From positions 143,290 through 207,289 of the forward strand of contig UCEZ01000015.1 of the NCBI GenBank assembly GCA_900471525.1: 64,000 nucleotides of DNA, written 5' to 3'. Under the pieces are notes generated by a model. It was not told the origin of the DNA. It saw only the letters and a list, made by a program, of their open reading frames with translations, and made no database searches. The DNA is from Hyphomicrobiales bacterium (GTDB taxonomy: Bacteria; Pseudomonadota; Alphaproteobacteria; Rhizobiales; Rhizobiaceae). The position numbers and the translations under genes are program-made. This document shows positions 17,828-27,712 of the stretch, one piece after another (position 1 is the stretch's first letter; the number at the start of each line of letters is the position of its first letter).

Positions 17828-18427
17828 TCAGCTGTTTTGAGCAACCGGCACCGGCCAGAACTGCAAGGCCATATCGATGACACGGTACAGCGCCGGGCGG
17901 TCCGCGCCGGACGCCGCCTGGATCGCCGTCCCCTGAGAGATCGTCATGATATAGCGGGCGAGGTCGTAGGGCTCCTGCCCCGGAGGCAGATCGTCCTCCT
18001 TCGCGGCGCGCTCAAACCGTTTGCCGAGATCCCGCTCGCCACGATGGCGGTTTTCGATCAGACATTTCTGGATTTCGGCGGCCGCCTCGCTGCAGGCGAG
18101 TGCTCCATTGATCCCAAGACATCCGCTCGGCCCGGTTTCCGCAGTCTGGGAATCGGCAAAGCCTCTGAGAATTCTCTCGGCGACATCGCGAGCCTTCGGC
18201 TCTTTGAGCGCCTCGTGGAAGAAGTTCATCTTGGTGCGCTCGTAGCGCTCCAGCGCCTTCAGGAAGAGCCCTTCCTTGTTGCCGAAAACGCCGTAAAGGC
18301 TCGGCTTGGTGATACCCATTCCCTCGGTGAGATCGGTGAGAGAGGTGCCCTCGTAGCCCTTGCGCCAGAACAGCTCCATCGCCGTTTCCAAGGCTTCATC
18401 GACATCAAACTCTCTTGGCCGTCCCAT
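17828..18427 (-). CDS. TetR-family repressor of an RND efflux operon
   Basis: A 199-residue TetR/AcrR regulator. The helix-turn-helix is in MGRPREFDVDEALETAM...GYEGTSLTDLTEGMGITKPSLYGVFGNKE (first 55 residues). The C-terminal part contains GCLGINGALA, a ligand-domain block common in this family. It is divergent from the pump genes at 18613, and two matching palindromes lie in the 185-base gap, so it most likely represses both itself and the pump until an inducer binds. The inducer is unknown. Confidence 0.85.
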   Translation of the reverse strand: MGRPREFDVDEALETAMELFWRKGYEGTSLTDLTEGMGITKPSLYGVFGNKEGLFLKALERYERTKMNFFHEALKEPKARDVAERILRGFADSQTAETGPSGCLGINGALACSEAAAEIQKCLIENRHRGERDLGKRFERAAKEDDLPPGQEPYDLARYIMTISQGTAIQAASGADRPALYRVIDMALQFWPVPVAQNS

Positions 18428-18451
18428 GGGGTGGGCCCTCCCGAATTTTTT

Positions 18452-18467
18452 TATACCGATCGGTATA
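18452..18467. promoter_or_regulatory. TetR operator 1
   Basis: TATACCGATCGGTATA is a perfect 16-bp palindrome 25 bases from the repressor start. It shares ATACCG/CGGTAT half-sites with the second copy at 18507, the typical pattern of a TetR-family binding site. Confidence 0.8.
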
Positions 18468-18506
18468 TAATTCGATTGACAGTGATCGGTTCAAGAACTT
18501 ATTTCT

Positions 18507-18520
18507 ATACCGAACGGTAT
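18507..18520. promoter_or_regulatory. TetR operator 2
   Basis: ATACCG-AA-CGGTAT repeats the half-sites of operator 1 with the same 2-base centre, 55 bases away centre to centre and nearer the efflux genes. Two copies suggest separate control of the two divergent promoters. Confidence 0.8.
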
Positions 18521-18612
18521 TGAACGTCAATGCAACCCTCGCCCAAATCCTTCGCCTCCCACGAAGGACCAACGGCAGCCCGCCTCACGGGCAGAAATTC
18601 AGGATAGCCGCC

Positions 18613-19833
18613 ATGTCATTCGGAACTTTCAAAACCAAGCTTCTCACCACTAGCCTCGTCCTCGCAGCCGCAACCGTTGCGCCGACACTCTATTTCGATC
18701 TGCAGGGTGGCCCGGCCGGCAGCGGCAACGCCGCCGATGCCTCCACCGCGGCGCCCGTGGCTGTTCCCGTCTCCGTCGCGGTCGTCGAGGCCAAACCGGT
18801 GACGCAATGGAGCGAATTCTCCGGACGCCTCGAGGCCGTCGATCACGTCGAACTGCGTTCGCGCGTCGCCGGCGCCATCCAGTCGGTCCATTTCCAGGAA
18901 GGCGCGATCGTTGAGAAGGGTGATCTGCTCGTCACGATCGATCCGGCCCCCTACCAGGCGGAAGTGGCACGTGCACAGGCGAACGTCACGGCTGCAGAAG
19001 CGCGGGCTTCCCTCGCTCGAGTGGAGCTCAAGCGGGGCCAGCAGTTGCTTGCCTCCAACGCCGTATCGCAGAGTGAAGTCGATCAGCGCATGAACGGCTT
19101 GGCAAGCGCCGAGGCCGATCTGGGGGCTGCACGGGCCGTTCTGCAATCGGCAGCGCTCAATCTCGGCTATACGGAAATCCGCGCTCCGATCACCGGCCGC
19201 GTCGGCAAGATCGAGATCACCGCAGGCAACCTGATCGCCGCGGGTCCATCTTCGCCGATCCTCACCCGCCTCGTGTCGCTGAGCCCGATCTACGCCAGCT
19301 TCGAGGCTGACGAGCGGATCGTCTCCAGCATCCTCGCCGAACTGCCGGAAGGCGTGAATGCCCGCAACTTCCTTGACCGCGTTCCGGTCCGCATGGATGT
19401 CGCAGGGTTGCCCGATGTGAAGGGCAAGCTTCAGCTCGTGGACAACAGCGTCGATCCGGAAAGCGGAACCATCCGCGTGCGCGCCGTATTCGACAACGCC
19501 AATGGCGCGTTGATGCCGGGACAATTCGCACGATTGAGCATGGGGCAGGCCAAGACCGAAGACGCCGTCCTCGTTCATGAACGCGCGATCGGTACCGACC
19601 AGAACAAGAAATACGTCATGGTCGTCAAACCGGACAACACCACCGAATACCGCGAAATCACCGTCGGCATGAAATCCGATGGACTTCGGGTGGTGACCGC
19701 CGGCCTGAAAGCCCAGGAGCGCATTGTCGTCAACGGTCTGCAGCGCATCCGCCCCGGTGCGCTCGTGGCGCCTGAAATGGTCTCCATGAATCCAGCTGCC
19801 AACCCCGAGCAGCAGGCCTCCATAACCAATTAA
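18613..19833 (+). CDS. RND efflux periplasmic adaptor (membrane fusion protein)
   Basis: A 406-residue AcrA/MexE-type adaptor that links the inner-membrane pump to an outer-membrane channel. The ATG at 18613 gives an N-terminal hydrophobic anchor (LLTTSLVLAAATVAPTLYF). Upstream frame has no ribosome site and crosses the operators. Lipoyl halves are seen at RSRVAGAIQSVHFQEGAIVEKGDLL and YTEIRAPITGRVGKIEI, with a coiled-coil hairpin between (EVARAQANVTAAEARASLAR). No lipobox cysteine. The pump gene follows after 39 bases. No outer-membrane factor is encoded nearby, so a TolC homologue elsewhere is presumably used. Confidence 0.9.
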   Translation: MSFGTFKTKLLTTSLVLAAATVAPTLYFDLQGGPAGSGNAADASTAAPVAVPVSVAVVEAKPVTQWSEFSGRLEAVDHVELRSRVAGAIQSVHFQEGAIVEKGDLLVTIDPAPYQAEVARAQANVTAAEARASLARVELKRGQQLLASNAVSQSEVDQRMNGLASAEADLGAARAVLQSAALNLGYTEIRAPITGRVGKIEITAGNLIAAGPSSPILTRLVSLSPIYASFEADERIVSSILAELPEGVNARNFLDRVPVRMDVAGLPDVKGKLQLVDNSVDPESGTIRVRAVFDNANGALMPGQFARLSMGQAKTEDAVLVHERAIGTDQNKKYVMVVKPDNTTEYREITVGMKSDGLRVVTAGLKAQERIVVNGLQRIRPGALVAPEMVSMNPAANPEQQASITN

Positions 19834-19872
19834 GCCTTTCTCCGGCACTTAAGCACAAGGGCGGATCACGCC

Positions 19873-22800
19873 ATGAATATCTCTAGATTCTTCATCGATC
19901 GGCCGGTTTTCGCGGGCGTTCTGTCCTTCATCATCTTCCTTGGCGGCCTGATCGCGATGACGATCCTGCCGATCTCGGAATATCCGGACGTCGTGCCGCC
20001 GCAGGTCGTCGTCCGTGCCAATTATCCCGGCGCCAACCCGAAGGTCATCGCTGAAACGGTGGCGACGCCACTGGAAGAATCGATCAATGGCGTCGAGGAT
20101 ATGCTCTACATGAGCAGCCAGGCGACCACGGACGGCCTGATGACGCTGACCGTTACCTTCAAGCTCGGCACCGACCCCGATCAGGCCCAGCAACTCGTCC
20201 AGAACCGGGTCAGCCAGGCTGAGCCGAGATTGCCGGAAGAAGTGCGCCGGCTCGGCATCACGACCATCAAGAGTTCTCCGGACCTCATGATGGTCGTGCA
20301 CTTGACCTCGCCCGAAGGCCGGTACGACATGACCTATCTGCGCAATTACGCGCTGATCAACGTCAAGGACCGGCTCGCTCGCATCGATGGCGTCGGCCAG
20401 GTTCAGTTGTTCGGCTCCGGCGACTATTCAATGCGCATCTGGCTCGACCCGCAGAAAATGGCCCAGTTGGGTCTTTCTGCGTCGGATGTCGTCAATGAAA
20501 TCCGTGCCCAGAACATCCAGGCCGCTGCCGGCGTCATCGGCTCCTCGCCAAACCAGCAGGGCGTCGACCTGCAGCTTTCCGTGAATGCGCAGGGCCGCCT
20601 GCAGAGCGAGGAAGAGTTCGGCGAGATCATCATCAAGACGAGCCCGACCGGTGCGATCACGCGCCTGCGCGACGTCTCGCGCATCGAACTCGGTTCTGCC
20701 GAATACTCGCTGCGCTCGTTGCTCAACAACAAGCAGGCCGTTGCCATCCCGGTCTTCCAGGCACCTGGATCGAACGCGATCGAAATTGCCGATCAGGTCC
20801 GCACGACCATGCAGGAAATCAAGGCATCGATGCCGCAGGATGTCGACTACGAGATCGTCTATGACACGACGCAGTTCGTGCGCGCATCGATCGAGGCGGT
20901 CATCCATACGCTCCTCGAAGCCATCGCCCTCGTCGTCATCGTCGTCATCATCTTCCTGCAGACATGGCGCGCATCGATCATCCCGCTGATCGCCGTTCCC
21001 GTCTCGATCATCGGCACCTTCGCAGTCATGCAGATGCTCGGCTTCTCGATCAACGCGCTCAGCCTTTTCGGACTGGTGCTTGCGATCGGCATCGTCGTCG
21101 ACGATGCGATCGTGGTTGTTGAAAACGTCGAACGAAACATCGAGGACGGCCTGCCTCCGCGTGAGGCGACCTACAAGGCGATGACGGAAGTGTCGGGTCC
21201 CATCATTGCGATCGCACTTGTGCTCGTCGCCGTGTTCGTACCGCTCGCCTTCATCTCCGGCCTTACCGGCCAGTTCTACAAGCAGTTCGCCCTGACGATC
21301 GCCATTTCGACCGTCATTTCCGCCTTCAACTCGCTCACCTTGTCCCCGGCGCTTGCCGCCCTCCTTCTGCGCGGCCACGATGCACCGAAGGACCGGTTGA
21401 CGCGGGTCATGGACTTCCTGTTCGGTTGGTTCTTCCGCGGCTTCAACGCCGTCTTTTCGCGTGGATCGCGGGCCTACAGCAGTGGCGTCAAGGGCGTGAT
21501 CTCGCGCAAGACCCTGATGATGGGCGTCTATCTCCTTCTCATCGGCGCGACTGTGTTCTTCTTCAAGGCCGTGCCGGGCGGTTTCGTTCCGCCGCAGGAC
21601 AAGCAGTATCTGGTCGGCTTCACGCAGTTGCCGGACGGCGCTTCGCTGGATCGCACGGAAGACGTGATCCGCCGTATCAGCGACATCGCCCTGAAGGTTC
21701 CTGGCGTCGAAAGCGCCATCGCCTTCCCGGGTCTGTCGATCAACGGCTTCACCAACTCCTCCAATGCCGGTATCGTCTTCCTGTCGCTGAAGCCCTTCGA
21801 GGAACGCACGACGCCGGATCTTTCGGCCGGTGCGATCGCTGGAAGACTGAACCAGGAACTCAGCGTCATCCAGGAATCCTTCAGCGCCATCTTCCCGCCG
21901 CCGCCGGTGCAGGGCCTTGGCGCAATCGGCGGCTTCAAGCTGCAGTTGGAAGACAAGGCCGGACTTGGCTACGAGGCGCTTGACGCGGCCGTCAAGGGGT
22001 TCATGGCCAAGGCCTATACGACACCTGAACTGGTCGGCATGTTCTCCAGCTATCAGGTCAACGTCCCGCAGCTCTATGCAGACGTCGACCGCGCCAAAGC
22101 CCGCCAGCTGAACGTTCCGCTGACGGAGATCTTCAACACGCTGCAGATCTATCTCGGCTCGGTCTACGTCAACGACTTCAACAAGTTCGGCCGGACCTAT
22201 TCCGTCCGCGTGCAGGCTGACGCCAACTACCGTGCGCAGGCCGAAGATATCGGCAAGCTGGAAGTCCGCTCGAACTCCGGCGAGATGATCCCGCTGTCGG
22301 CGGTGCTCAACGTCACCTCCAGCGCCGGACCGGAACGCGCCATGCGTTACAACGGCTTCCTCTCGGCCGATATCAACGGCAACACGGCGCCCGGCTATTC
22401 ATCCGGTCAGGCCCGCGCCGCCGTCGAGCGGATCGCGGCGGAAACCTTGCCCGCAGGCGTCACCTTCGAATGGACCGAGCTGACCTATCAGGAGATCATT
22501 GCCGGCAATACCGGTATTCTGATCTTCCCGCTGTCGATCCTGCTCGTCTTCCTGGTGCTGGCGGCGCAGTATGAGAGCCTGTCGCTGCCGCTGTCGATCA
22601 TCATGATCATCCCGATGGCGCTGCTGGCAGCACTCGGCGGGGTCTGGTTGACAGCGGGCGACAACAACGTCTTCACGCAGATCGGTCTGATCGTGCTGGT
22701 CGGGTTGTCGGCCAAGAACGCCATCCTGATCGTCGAGTTTGCGCGAGAGCTCGAATTCGAAGGAGCGACGCCGTTTGAAGCGGTCGTCAAGGCCAGCCGT

Positions 22801-23103
22801 CTTCGCCTGCGCCCGATCCTGATGACCTCGATGGCCTTCATCATGGGCGTGGTACCGCTGGTGACCTCCACCGGCGCCGGCGCGGAAATGCGCCACGCCA
22901 TGGGTGTCGCGGTGTTCTCCGGCATGATCGGCGTGACGCTGTTCGGCCTGTTCCTGACGCCGGTCTTCTACACGCTGGTCCGCGCGCTCACCGGAAACAG
23001 ACCGCTGAAGAAAAACGGTGCTCACACCGCCCCGATCGAGACAGCCACCGTAACGCACTTGCACACGCAACCGCTGTTACCGGGACTTGAAGCGGCCGAG
23101 TAG
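19873..23103 (+). CDS. RND multidrug efflux transporter (HAE1, MexF-like)
   Basis: A 1076-residue inner-membrane proton/drug antiporter of the AcrB/MexF family. It begins MNISRFFIDRPVFAGVLSF and has proton-relay aspartates in [16 protein letters not shown] (TM4) plus the FGLVLAIG and SAKNAILIVEFARE blocks of TM4 and TM10-11. Length and two large periplasmic loops are as expected. The closest match by recollection is MexF/BepE-type pumps for hydrophobic drugs, but substrate is not readable. It is paired with the adaptor upstream and ends before a strong terminator. Confidence 0.93.
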   Translation: MNISRFFIDRPVFAGVLSFIIFLGGLIAMTILPISEYPDVVPPQVVVRANYPGANPKVIAETVATPLEESINGVEDMLYMSSQATTDGLMTLTVTFKLGTDPDQAQQLVQNRVSQAEPRLPEEVRRLGITTIKSSPDLMMVVHLTSPEGRYDMTYLRNYALINVKDRLARIDGVGQVQLFGSGDYSMRIWLDPQKMAQLGLSASDVVNEIRAQNIQAAAGVIGSSPNQQGVDLQLSVNAQGRLQSEEEFGEIIIKTSPTGAITRLRDVSRIELGSAEYSLRSLLNNKQAVAIPVFQAPGSNAIEIADQVRTTMQEIKASMPQDVDYEIVYDTTQFVRASIEAVIHTLLEAIALVVIVVIIFLQTWRASIIPLIAVPVSIIGTFAVMQMLGFSINALSLFGLVLAIGIVVDDAIVVVENVERNIEDGLPPREATYKAMTEVSGPIIAIALVLVAVFVPLAFISGLTGQFYKQFALTIAISTVISAFNSLTLSPALAALLLRGHDAPKDRLTRVMDFLFGWFFRGFNAVFSRGSRAYSSGVKGVISRKTLMMGVYLLLIGATVFFFKAVPGGFVPPQDKQYLVGFTQLPDGASLDRTEDVIRRISDIALKVPGVESAIAFPGLSINGFTNSSNAGIVFLSLKPFEERTTPDLSAGAIAGRLNQELSVIQESFSAIFPPPPVQGLGAIGGFKLQLEDKAGLGYEALDAAVKGFMAKAYTTPELVGMFSSYQVNVPQLYADVDRAKARQLNVPLTEIFNTLQIYLGSVYVNDFNKFGRTYSVRVQADANYRAQAEDIGKLEVRSNSGEMIPLSAVLNVTSSAGPERAMRYNGFLSADINGNTAPGYSSGQARAAVERIAAETLPAGVTFEWTELTYQEIIAGNTGILIFPLSILLVFLVLAAQYESLSLPLSIIMIIPMALLAALGGVWLTAGDNNVFTQIGLIVLVGLSAKNAILIVEFARELEFEGATPFEAVVKASRLRLRPILMTSMAFIMGVVPLVTSTGAGAEMRHAMGVAVFSGMIGVTLFGLFLTPVFYTLVRALTGNRPLKKNGAHTAPIETATVTHLHTQPLLPGLEAAE

Positions 23104-23125
23104 TTCAGTCCCTTTTCCAAACGAG

Positions 23126-23157
23126 AAACGGCGCCGCAATCAAGCGGCGCCGTTTTT
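23126..23157 (+). terminator. Terminator of the efflux operon
   Basis: AAACGGCGCCGC (23126-23137) pairs with GCGGCGCCGTTT over a 6-base loop and runs into TTTTT. It closes the plus-strand efflux operon before the convergent chemoreceptor gene. Confidence 0.9.
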
Positions 23158-23180
23158 CATTTTAGTTCAGACAATCCGGC

Positions 23181-24971
23181 TTAAAACTCTTCCCAGCTTT
23201 CCTGCGCCGGGGCGGCACTTCCGGAAAAGGCGCGGATCACCTGTCCGGCCATCTTGCGGGCAGGAGATGCGACCGGCCGGGGATGATGGTGGCCGTTATC
23301 GACGGCCCGGGGTGACGACGCCTGCTGGCCAACACGAAACTGGCCAAGCAGAGCAAACAACGCTTCGGCCTCACGGGCCAGGCTGTGGCTGGCCGCCGTG
23401 GACTGCTCCACCATCGCCGCATTCTGTTGCGTGCCCTGGTCCATCGCATTTACAGACTGGTTGATCTCCTTCAGACCCGTCGCCTGTTCCTTGGCACCTT
23501 CGACGATGGCGATAACGTTGGTGTTGATTTCCTGAACCTGCTTGACGATTTCTTCCAGCGCTTTGCCGGTCTCTCCCACCAGCGAGACGCCGCTTTTCAC
23601 CTGCTCGCCGGAGGTGTTGATCAGGGCCTTGATCTCCTTGGCGGCCTTGGCGGATCGCTGAGCAAGTTCGCGTACTTCCTGGGCGACGACAGCGAACCCC
23701 TTGCCGGCTTCGCCCGCCCGCGCCGCCTCCACACCGGCGTTGAGTGCCAGAAGGTTGGTCTGGAAAGCAATGTCGTCGATGACGCCAATAATATTGGAAA
23801 TTTCGCGCGACGAGTTCTCGATCTGCCCCATCGCCGTGATGGCATTGCGAACCACCGCGCCGGACCGTTCGGCGTTTTCGCGGGTGGCGGCAACGAGGCT
23901 GCCGGCATCCTCGGCCCTGCGGCTGGAGTCGGCAACAGTGGTGGTGATTTCCTCAAGCGCCGCTGCTGTTTCCTCAACGGAAGCAGCCTGCTGCTCCGTA
24001 CGCTTGGAAAGATCGTCCGCCGCGGACCGGATTTCCGTCGAACCCGCCGCAATGGCCTGCGCGTTGGCGCCAACGGACTGCATCGCCGCACGCAGCTTGG
24101 CCACCGCTTCGTTGAAATCGTGCCGGACTTTCTCCATCGTCGGCACGAACGGCCTGTCGAGGCTTTGCGTCAGATCACCGTCCGACAGGCTTTTCAGCGC
24201 ACCGGCAAGTGTTGCGACCGCTCCCATGCGTTCAGTCACATCGGTCGCGAACTTGACGACCTTGAAGACCTTTCCCTTGTCATCAACGATGGGATTGTAA
24301 GCCGCCTGGATCCAGATTTCCTTGCCGCCCTTGCCGAAGCGCAGGAACTCGTTGGCAGTGAATTGACCGCGTCCCAGCCCCTCCCAGAACTGCCGGTACT
24401 CCTCGGTCTGAACATAGGCCGGGTCGCAGAACATGCGGTGATGCTTGCCCTGGATTTCCGACAGCTGATAACCCAAAGCACCGCAGAAATTCTCGTTGGC
24501 CGTCAGGATCTCGCCGGTCGGCGTGAATTCGATCACCGCCTGAGAACGTGAGACGGCATTGAGCTTGCCCGCATCTTCGATCGCCTTCTGCTTGACGGCG
24601 GTGATGTCGGTTGCGAACTTCACGACCTTGTAAGGTTTGCCGCCGCGGAAGATCGGATTGTAGGACGCCTCGATCCAGATTTCCCGGCCGCTCTTGGTGA
24701 TACGCTTGTACTGGCGTCGGTCGAATTCACCGCGCGCAAGCCGCGCCCAGAACTCGCGATAGTCCACGCTCGCCGCCTCCGCCGGATCGACGAAAATCCG
24801 GTGATGTTTGCCTTTGATTTCCGAAAGATCATAGCCCAGCGCCGCACAGAAGTTCGGGTTGGCGTTGAGGATATTGCCGGTGAGATCGAATTCGATAACC
24901 GCTTGGGACTTGTGCATGGCAGCCAGGATAGCTGCAGTATCGCCACCAAAAAATGGAAAAAGCTTGCTCAT
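23181..24971 (-). CDS. Soluble methyl-accepting chemotaxis protein with two PAS domains
   Basis: A 596-residue chemoreceptor. The start is the ATG at 24971, with AAGGAGG ahead of it; the longer upstream frame lacks a ribosome site. Two PAS domains occupy about 13-120 and 135-240 and are near repeats (SQAVIEF, then [15 protein letters not shown] and [15 protein letters not shown]). A HAMP-like linker and the signalling hairpin ([20 protein letters not shown]) follow. No transmembrane segment is visible, so it is cytoplasmic and probably senses redox, oxygen or a small ligand through PAS. The last five residues, SWEEF, match the x-W-x-x-F tether for CheR/CheB. Confidence 0.92.
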   Translation of the reverse strand: MSKLFPFFGGDTAAILAAMHKSQAVIEFDLTGNILNANPNFCAALGYDLSEIKGKHHRIFVDPAEAASVDYREFWARLARGEFDRRQYKRITKSGREIWIEASYNPIFRGGKPYKVVKFATDITAVKQKAIEDAGKLNAVSRSQAVIEFTPTGEILTANENFCGALGYQLSEIQGKHHRMFCDPAYVQTEEYRQFWEGLGRGQFTANEFLRFGKGGKEIWIQAAYNPIVDDKGKVFKVVKFATDVTERMGAVATLAGALKSLSDGDLTQSLDRPFVPTMEKVRHDFNEAVAKLRAAMQSVGANAQAIAAGSTEIRSAADDLSKRTEQQAASVEETAAALEEITTTVADSSRRAEDAGSLVAATRENAERSGAVVRNAITAMGQIENSSREISNIIGVIDDIAFQTNLLALNAGVEAARAGEAGKGFAVVAQEVRELAQRSAKAAKEIKALINTSGEQVKSGVSLVGETGKALEEIVKQVQEINTNVIAIVEGAKEQATGLKEINQSVNAMDQGTQQNAAMVEQSTAASHSLAREAEALFALLGQFRVGQQASSPRAVDNGHHHPRPVASPARKMAGQVIRAFSGSAAPAQESWEEF

Positions 24972-25667
24972 GAAACGCCTCCTTGGGCATCTGATCAATT
25001 TTCTTGCGCCATTTGGGTACAGCAACAAGCACGCACGCATCGGCTGGTCAGAGCCCCGAATGCCGGTGTGTTCCTGTTGTTGTCTCTTATGGCCGTGAAA
25101 CCTGAACGCTGCGATCGCCGCCCGCACAGGGGCCACCCGCGAGTCGATCAGGCCTTCTGAAAACGACATTCCGGATATCTTCCGGCCTATGCACCGCATC
25201 ATGCCCGGGTTGCTGCCCGGCTGCATACACACAACTATTGGTGTTATCTCTGAAAGAACAATTAATATTTTTAACAATTTTTGGCGAACAGAATTTCCAG
25301 CATAAAAACTCGTAAAAACGCGCCTGTTTAGCGAAGAAAAGCCAATTTTTTCCGATTACTCACCGATTTTTATTGTTTTATCGATCGGAACTCGAAATTT
25401 CACTTCAAAAGAGGCAGTTTGCAATTCTACTCCAGCGAATATTTTTGATCGAAATTCGGGAGAAAATACACTTTTTAATTGTTTCTCGGTTTTGTCATGT
25501 TTCCGGTCCACGCATTCCTCCCACGCGATAGAAGCAGACGCAAATGCGGCGGCCGACATAGTCGAACCGCCGTGATCTGACAGAAATATATCTGCGGGAG
25601 ATTGGGAAGGCCGGTATCCCTCAGCCTTTCCGACAAAATGCAGGGCTTCCTGAGTGGAGAAACAGCC
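24972..25667. other. Long AT-rich intergenic region
   Basis: Nearly 700 bases separate the chemoreceptor start from the end of the hexosaminidase gene. The stretch 25240-25460 is clearly more AT-rich than the surroundings. It should hold the chemoreceptor promoter, but no convincing hexamer pair was found. A 67-codon minus-strand frame at 25356-25559 lacks a ribosome site and is not called. I see no RNA gene or repeat. Confidence 0.5.
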
Positions 25668-27692
25668 CTACTTCTCCGCATAGACCCCGTAAAGGATCGG
25701 CATCAACCCAACCAGCGCCTCGAAACGAGCGAAGGACTTCCGTTCCGGCAATGTCCAGCCGGTTTCAGCGAGTGCTGAAAGGCGCGGGAAAACCAGCCGG
25801 TCAAAGACGCCACGATCGGTCATCGGTTCCGACCAGATGCAGCATTGCACGCCGAACAAATGTTTCTTCTGTACATCGCTCCAGCCTTCGACGGGATCGA
25901 ACGTATAGAGCTTTTCCGGATCCGACCAACCGGCCCAGCTCGCGCCCGGCTCAGACCACGCCTGGCTGTTGGCCATGTCGAGGTAATAGACCTGGCCGGG
26001 GCAAACGACCATGTCGTACCCCTCGCCCGCCAAGGCCGCGGATGCTTCCACTGTCCGCCAACCGAACAGCAGTGATTGCCCCTTGTCTATGACATTGCCA
26101 TGCGCCGCTTCCTGCCAACCACCCGTAACGCAGCCCCGCGATGCAAGGAAGGCTTGAGCACGCGCGAGGAACTCCGCCTGCAGCACAGCAGCACCCGATC
26201 CGTCGATCTCGTCGGCACCGTGCGTGTTGGTGATGACGTTCAGCCGCGCGGCATGTGCGGTTGCCATGGCCTCGCCGCTGATATCGCGCAACCGTGCCAA
26301 GGCTTCCGGCGAACCAGACCACGCGCCGAGCGGCACCTCGTCGGCGCCGATATGGATGATCTTGGAGGGAAACAGGTCGATCAGCTCATCGAAGATTGTT
26401 TCAAGAACACGGTAGGTTTCTTCCCGAGCCGGATTGATGCAATTGTCCGGGAAACCCTGAACGGAGAAATAGCTGCCTTTCTCCTGCGGATCGCGCAGTT
26501 CCGGGATCGCCTGCAGCATCGCGTAGCAATGTCCGGGCACGTCGATTTCGGGCACCACCTCGATACCGAGCCCGCCGGCCAAAGCCACGATCTGCCGGAT
26601 GGCCGCCTTGGTATAGTAACCGCCGGTCACCTGCGGACCGGAGCCGAGAAGCGGCGGGATTTTCAGACCGTGGCCACGCCAGGCACCGATCTCCGTCAGG
26701 GCCGGGTAGGCATCGATCTCGACACGCCATGCCTCGTCGTCGGAGAGGTGCCAATGGAACCGGTTCAGTTTGTTCCAGGCCATGATCCGCAGGAACTGCT
26801 CGATTTCCGCCGTGCCGTAAAACTGCCGGGCGACGTCGAGATGAACACCGCGCCAGCTGAGCGCCGGCTCGTCGGTGATCTCCCCGGATGCAGGGAACAG
26901 GAAGGTTTCGGGATGAAGCCGCGCGCCGCGCAGGATCTGCCCGAGCGTGATCAGTCCGTAGAGGAAGCCTGCGCGTCCACTCGCCGAGACCGTCACGCCG
27001 GATGTGGAGAACTTGACGCTGTACGCCTCTGGCGCAAGGCCATCGGCTAAAGCAAACGAAACAGGAAGACCGCCTTCCGAAACCGGACGGACCAGCCCTT
27101 CGACGGGAAACAAGCCATCCACGAGTGTCTTGAAAGACTGTGCAGCCGCTTGGGCCTCACCTCCCTGCGCCTGAAGTGCAAGCCCGGCGGGAGGCGCCAA
27201 CCGGCCGGAAACCGAGACGGCACTCGGCCACGGCACGACGGAAACCGTCACCGGCGCAACCTTCGGCACCGGATAGACGACGGCGCCGCGCGTCAACGCC
27301 GCATTGTCGCCCTTCGCCCGGGTCGGAACGACGCTGACCGGCACCGTGTTATCGTCGGCAAGCACGACATAACCGGCATTGGCGCCATCGGTCCAATGCT
27401 TGGGATGATAGCTCATGCCATGCGCCTTGATGGTCCAGGTCTCGCCGGGCTTGAGGACAAAGCCTTCCGGCGGTGCAAATTCCGAGTGGTTCGACAGCCG
27501 CTTCAGCAGCCTGCCACCTTCGACGGTCGCTTCCGGATCGATGCGCGCAGGGCCGGAAACGCAGAGCTTGAAGTCGATCAGCGGCTGATCAGTGTTGTTG
27601 GTCAAAGTCAGCGTATAAACGGGATTCTCACTCTGCCCCGCAGGCACCCAGAATGTTTCCAGCTGATATTTGGTCTTGGTCGCTATCGTCAT
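25668..27692 (-). CDS. Beta-N-acetylhexosaminidase, GH20
   Basis: A 674-residue family-20 glycosidase that removes terminal GlcNAc/GalNAc. The N-terminal half is a beta-rich domain. The barrel holds FHWHLSDDEAWRVEI (312-326), PEIDVPGHCYAM and the catalytic Asp451-Glu452 pair in HIGADEVPLGAW. I chose ATG 27692, which has GGAG 8 bases ahead, over a GTG 24 bases upstream. There is no signal peptide, so it should act in the cytoplasm on imported oligosaccharides. It is last in an operon with an Opp-type transporter, which fits uptake of chitobiose or chito-oligosaccharides followed by cleavage. Confidence 0.9.
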   Translation of the reverse strand: MTIATKTKYQLETFWVPAGQSENPVYTLTLTNNTDQPLIDFKLCVSGPARIDPEATVEGGRLLKRLSNHSEFAPPEGFVLKPGETWTIKAHGMSYHPKHWTDGANAGYVVLADDNTVPVSVVPTRAKGDNAALTRGAVVYPVPKVAPVTVSVVPWPSAVSVSGRLAPPAGLALQAQGGEAQAAAQSFKTLVDGLFPVEGLVRPVSEGGLPVSFALADGLAPEAYSVKFSTSGVTVSASGRAGFLYGLITLGQILRGARLHPETFLFPASGEITDEPALSWRGVHLDVARQFYGTAEIEQFLRIMAWNKLNRFHWHLSDDEAWRVEIDAYPALTEIGAWRGHGLKIPPLLGSGPQVTGGYYTKAAIRQIVALAGGLGIEVVPEIDVPGHCYAMLQAIPELRDPQEKGSYFSVQGFPDNCINPAREETYRVLETIFDELIDLFPSKIIHIGADEVPLGAWSGSPEALARLRDISGEAMATAHAARLNVITNTHGADEIDGSGAAVLQAEFLARAQAFLASRGCVTGGWQEAAHGNVIDKGQSLLFGWRTVEASAALAGEGYDMVVCPGQVYYLDMANSQAWSEPGASWAGWSDPEKLYTFDPVEGWSDVQKKHLFGVQCCIWSEPMTDRGVFDRLVFPRLSALAETGWTLPERKSFARFEALVGLMPILYGVYAEK

Positions 27693-27712
27693 CGTCTCAC
27701 TCCAGGAAAAAT

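Noticed and set aside
25251..25270. Possible CtrA box in the chemoreceptor upstream region
   Set aside because: TTAA copies are 5 bases apart and not 7, in AT-rich DNA where such words are expected.
25356..25559. 67-codon minus-strand frame in the AT-rich gap near the hexosaminidase gene
   Set aside because: No ribosome site, no recognisable motif, and composition like the surrounding non-coding AT-rich DNA.
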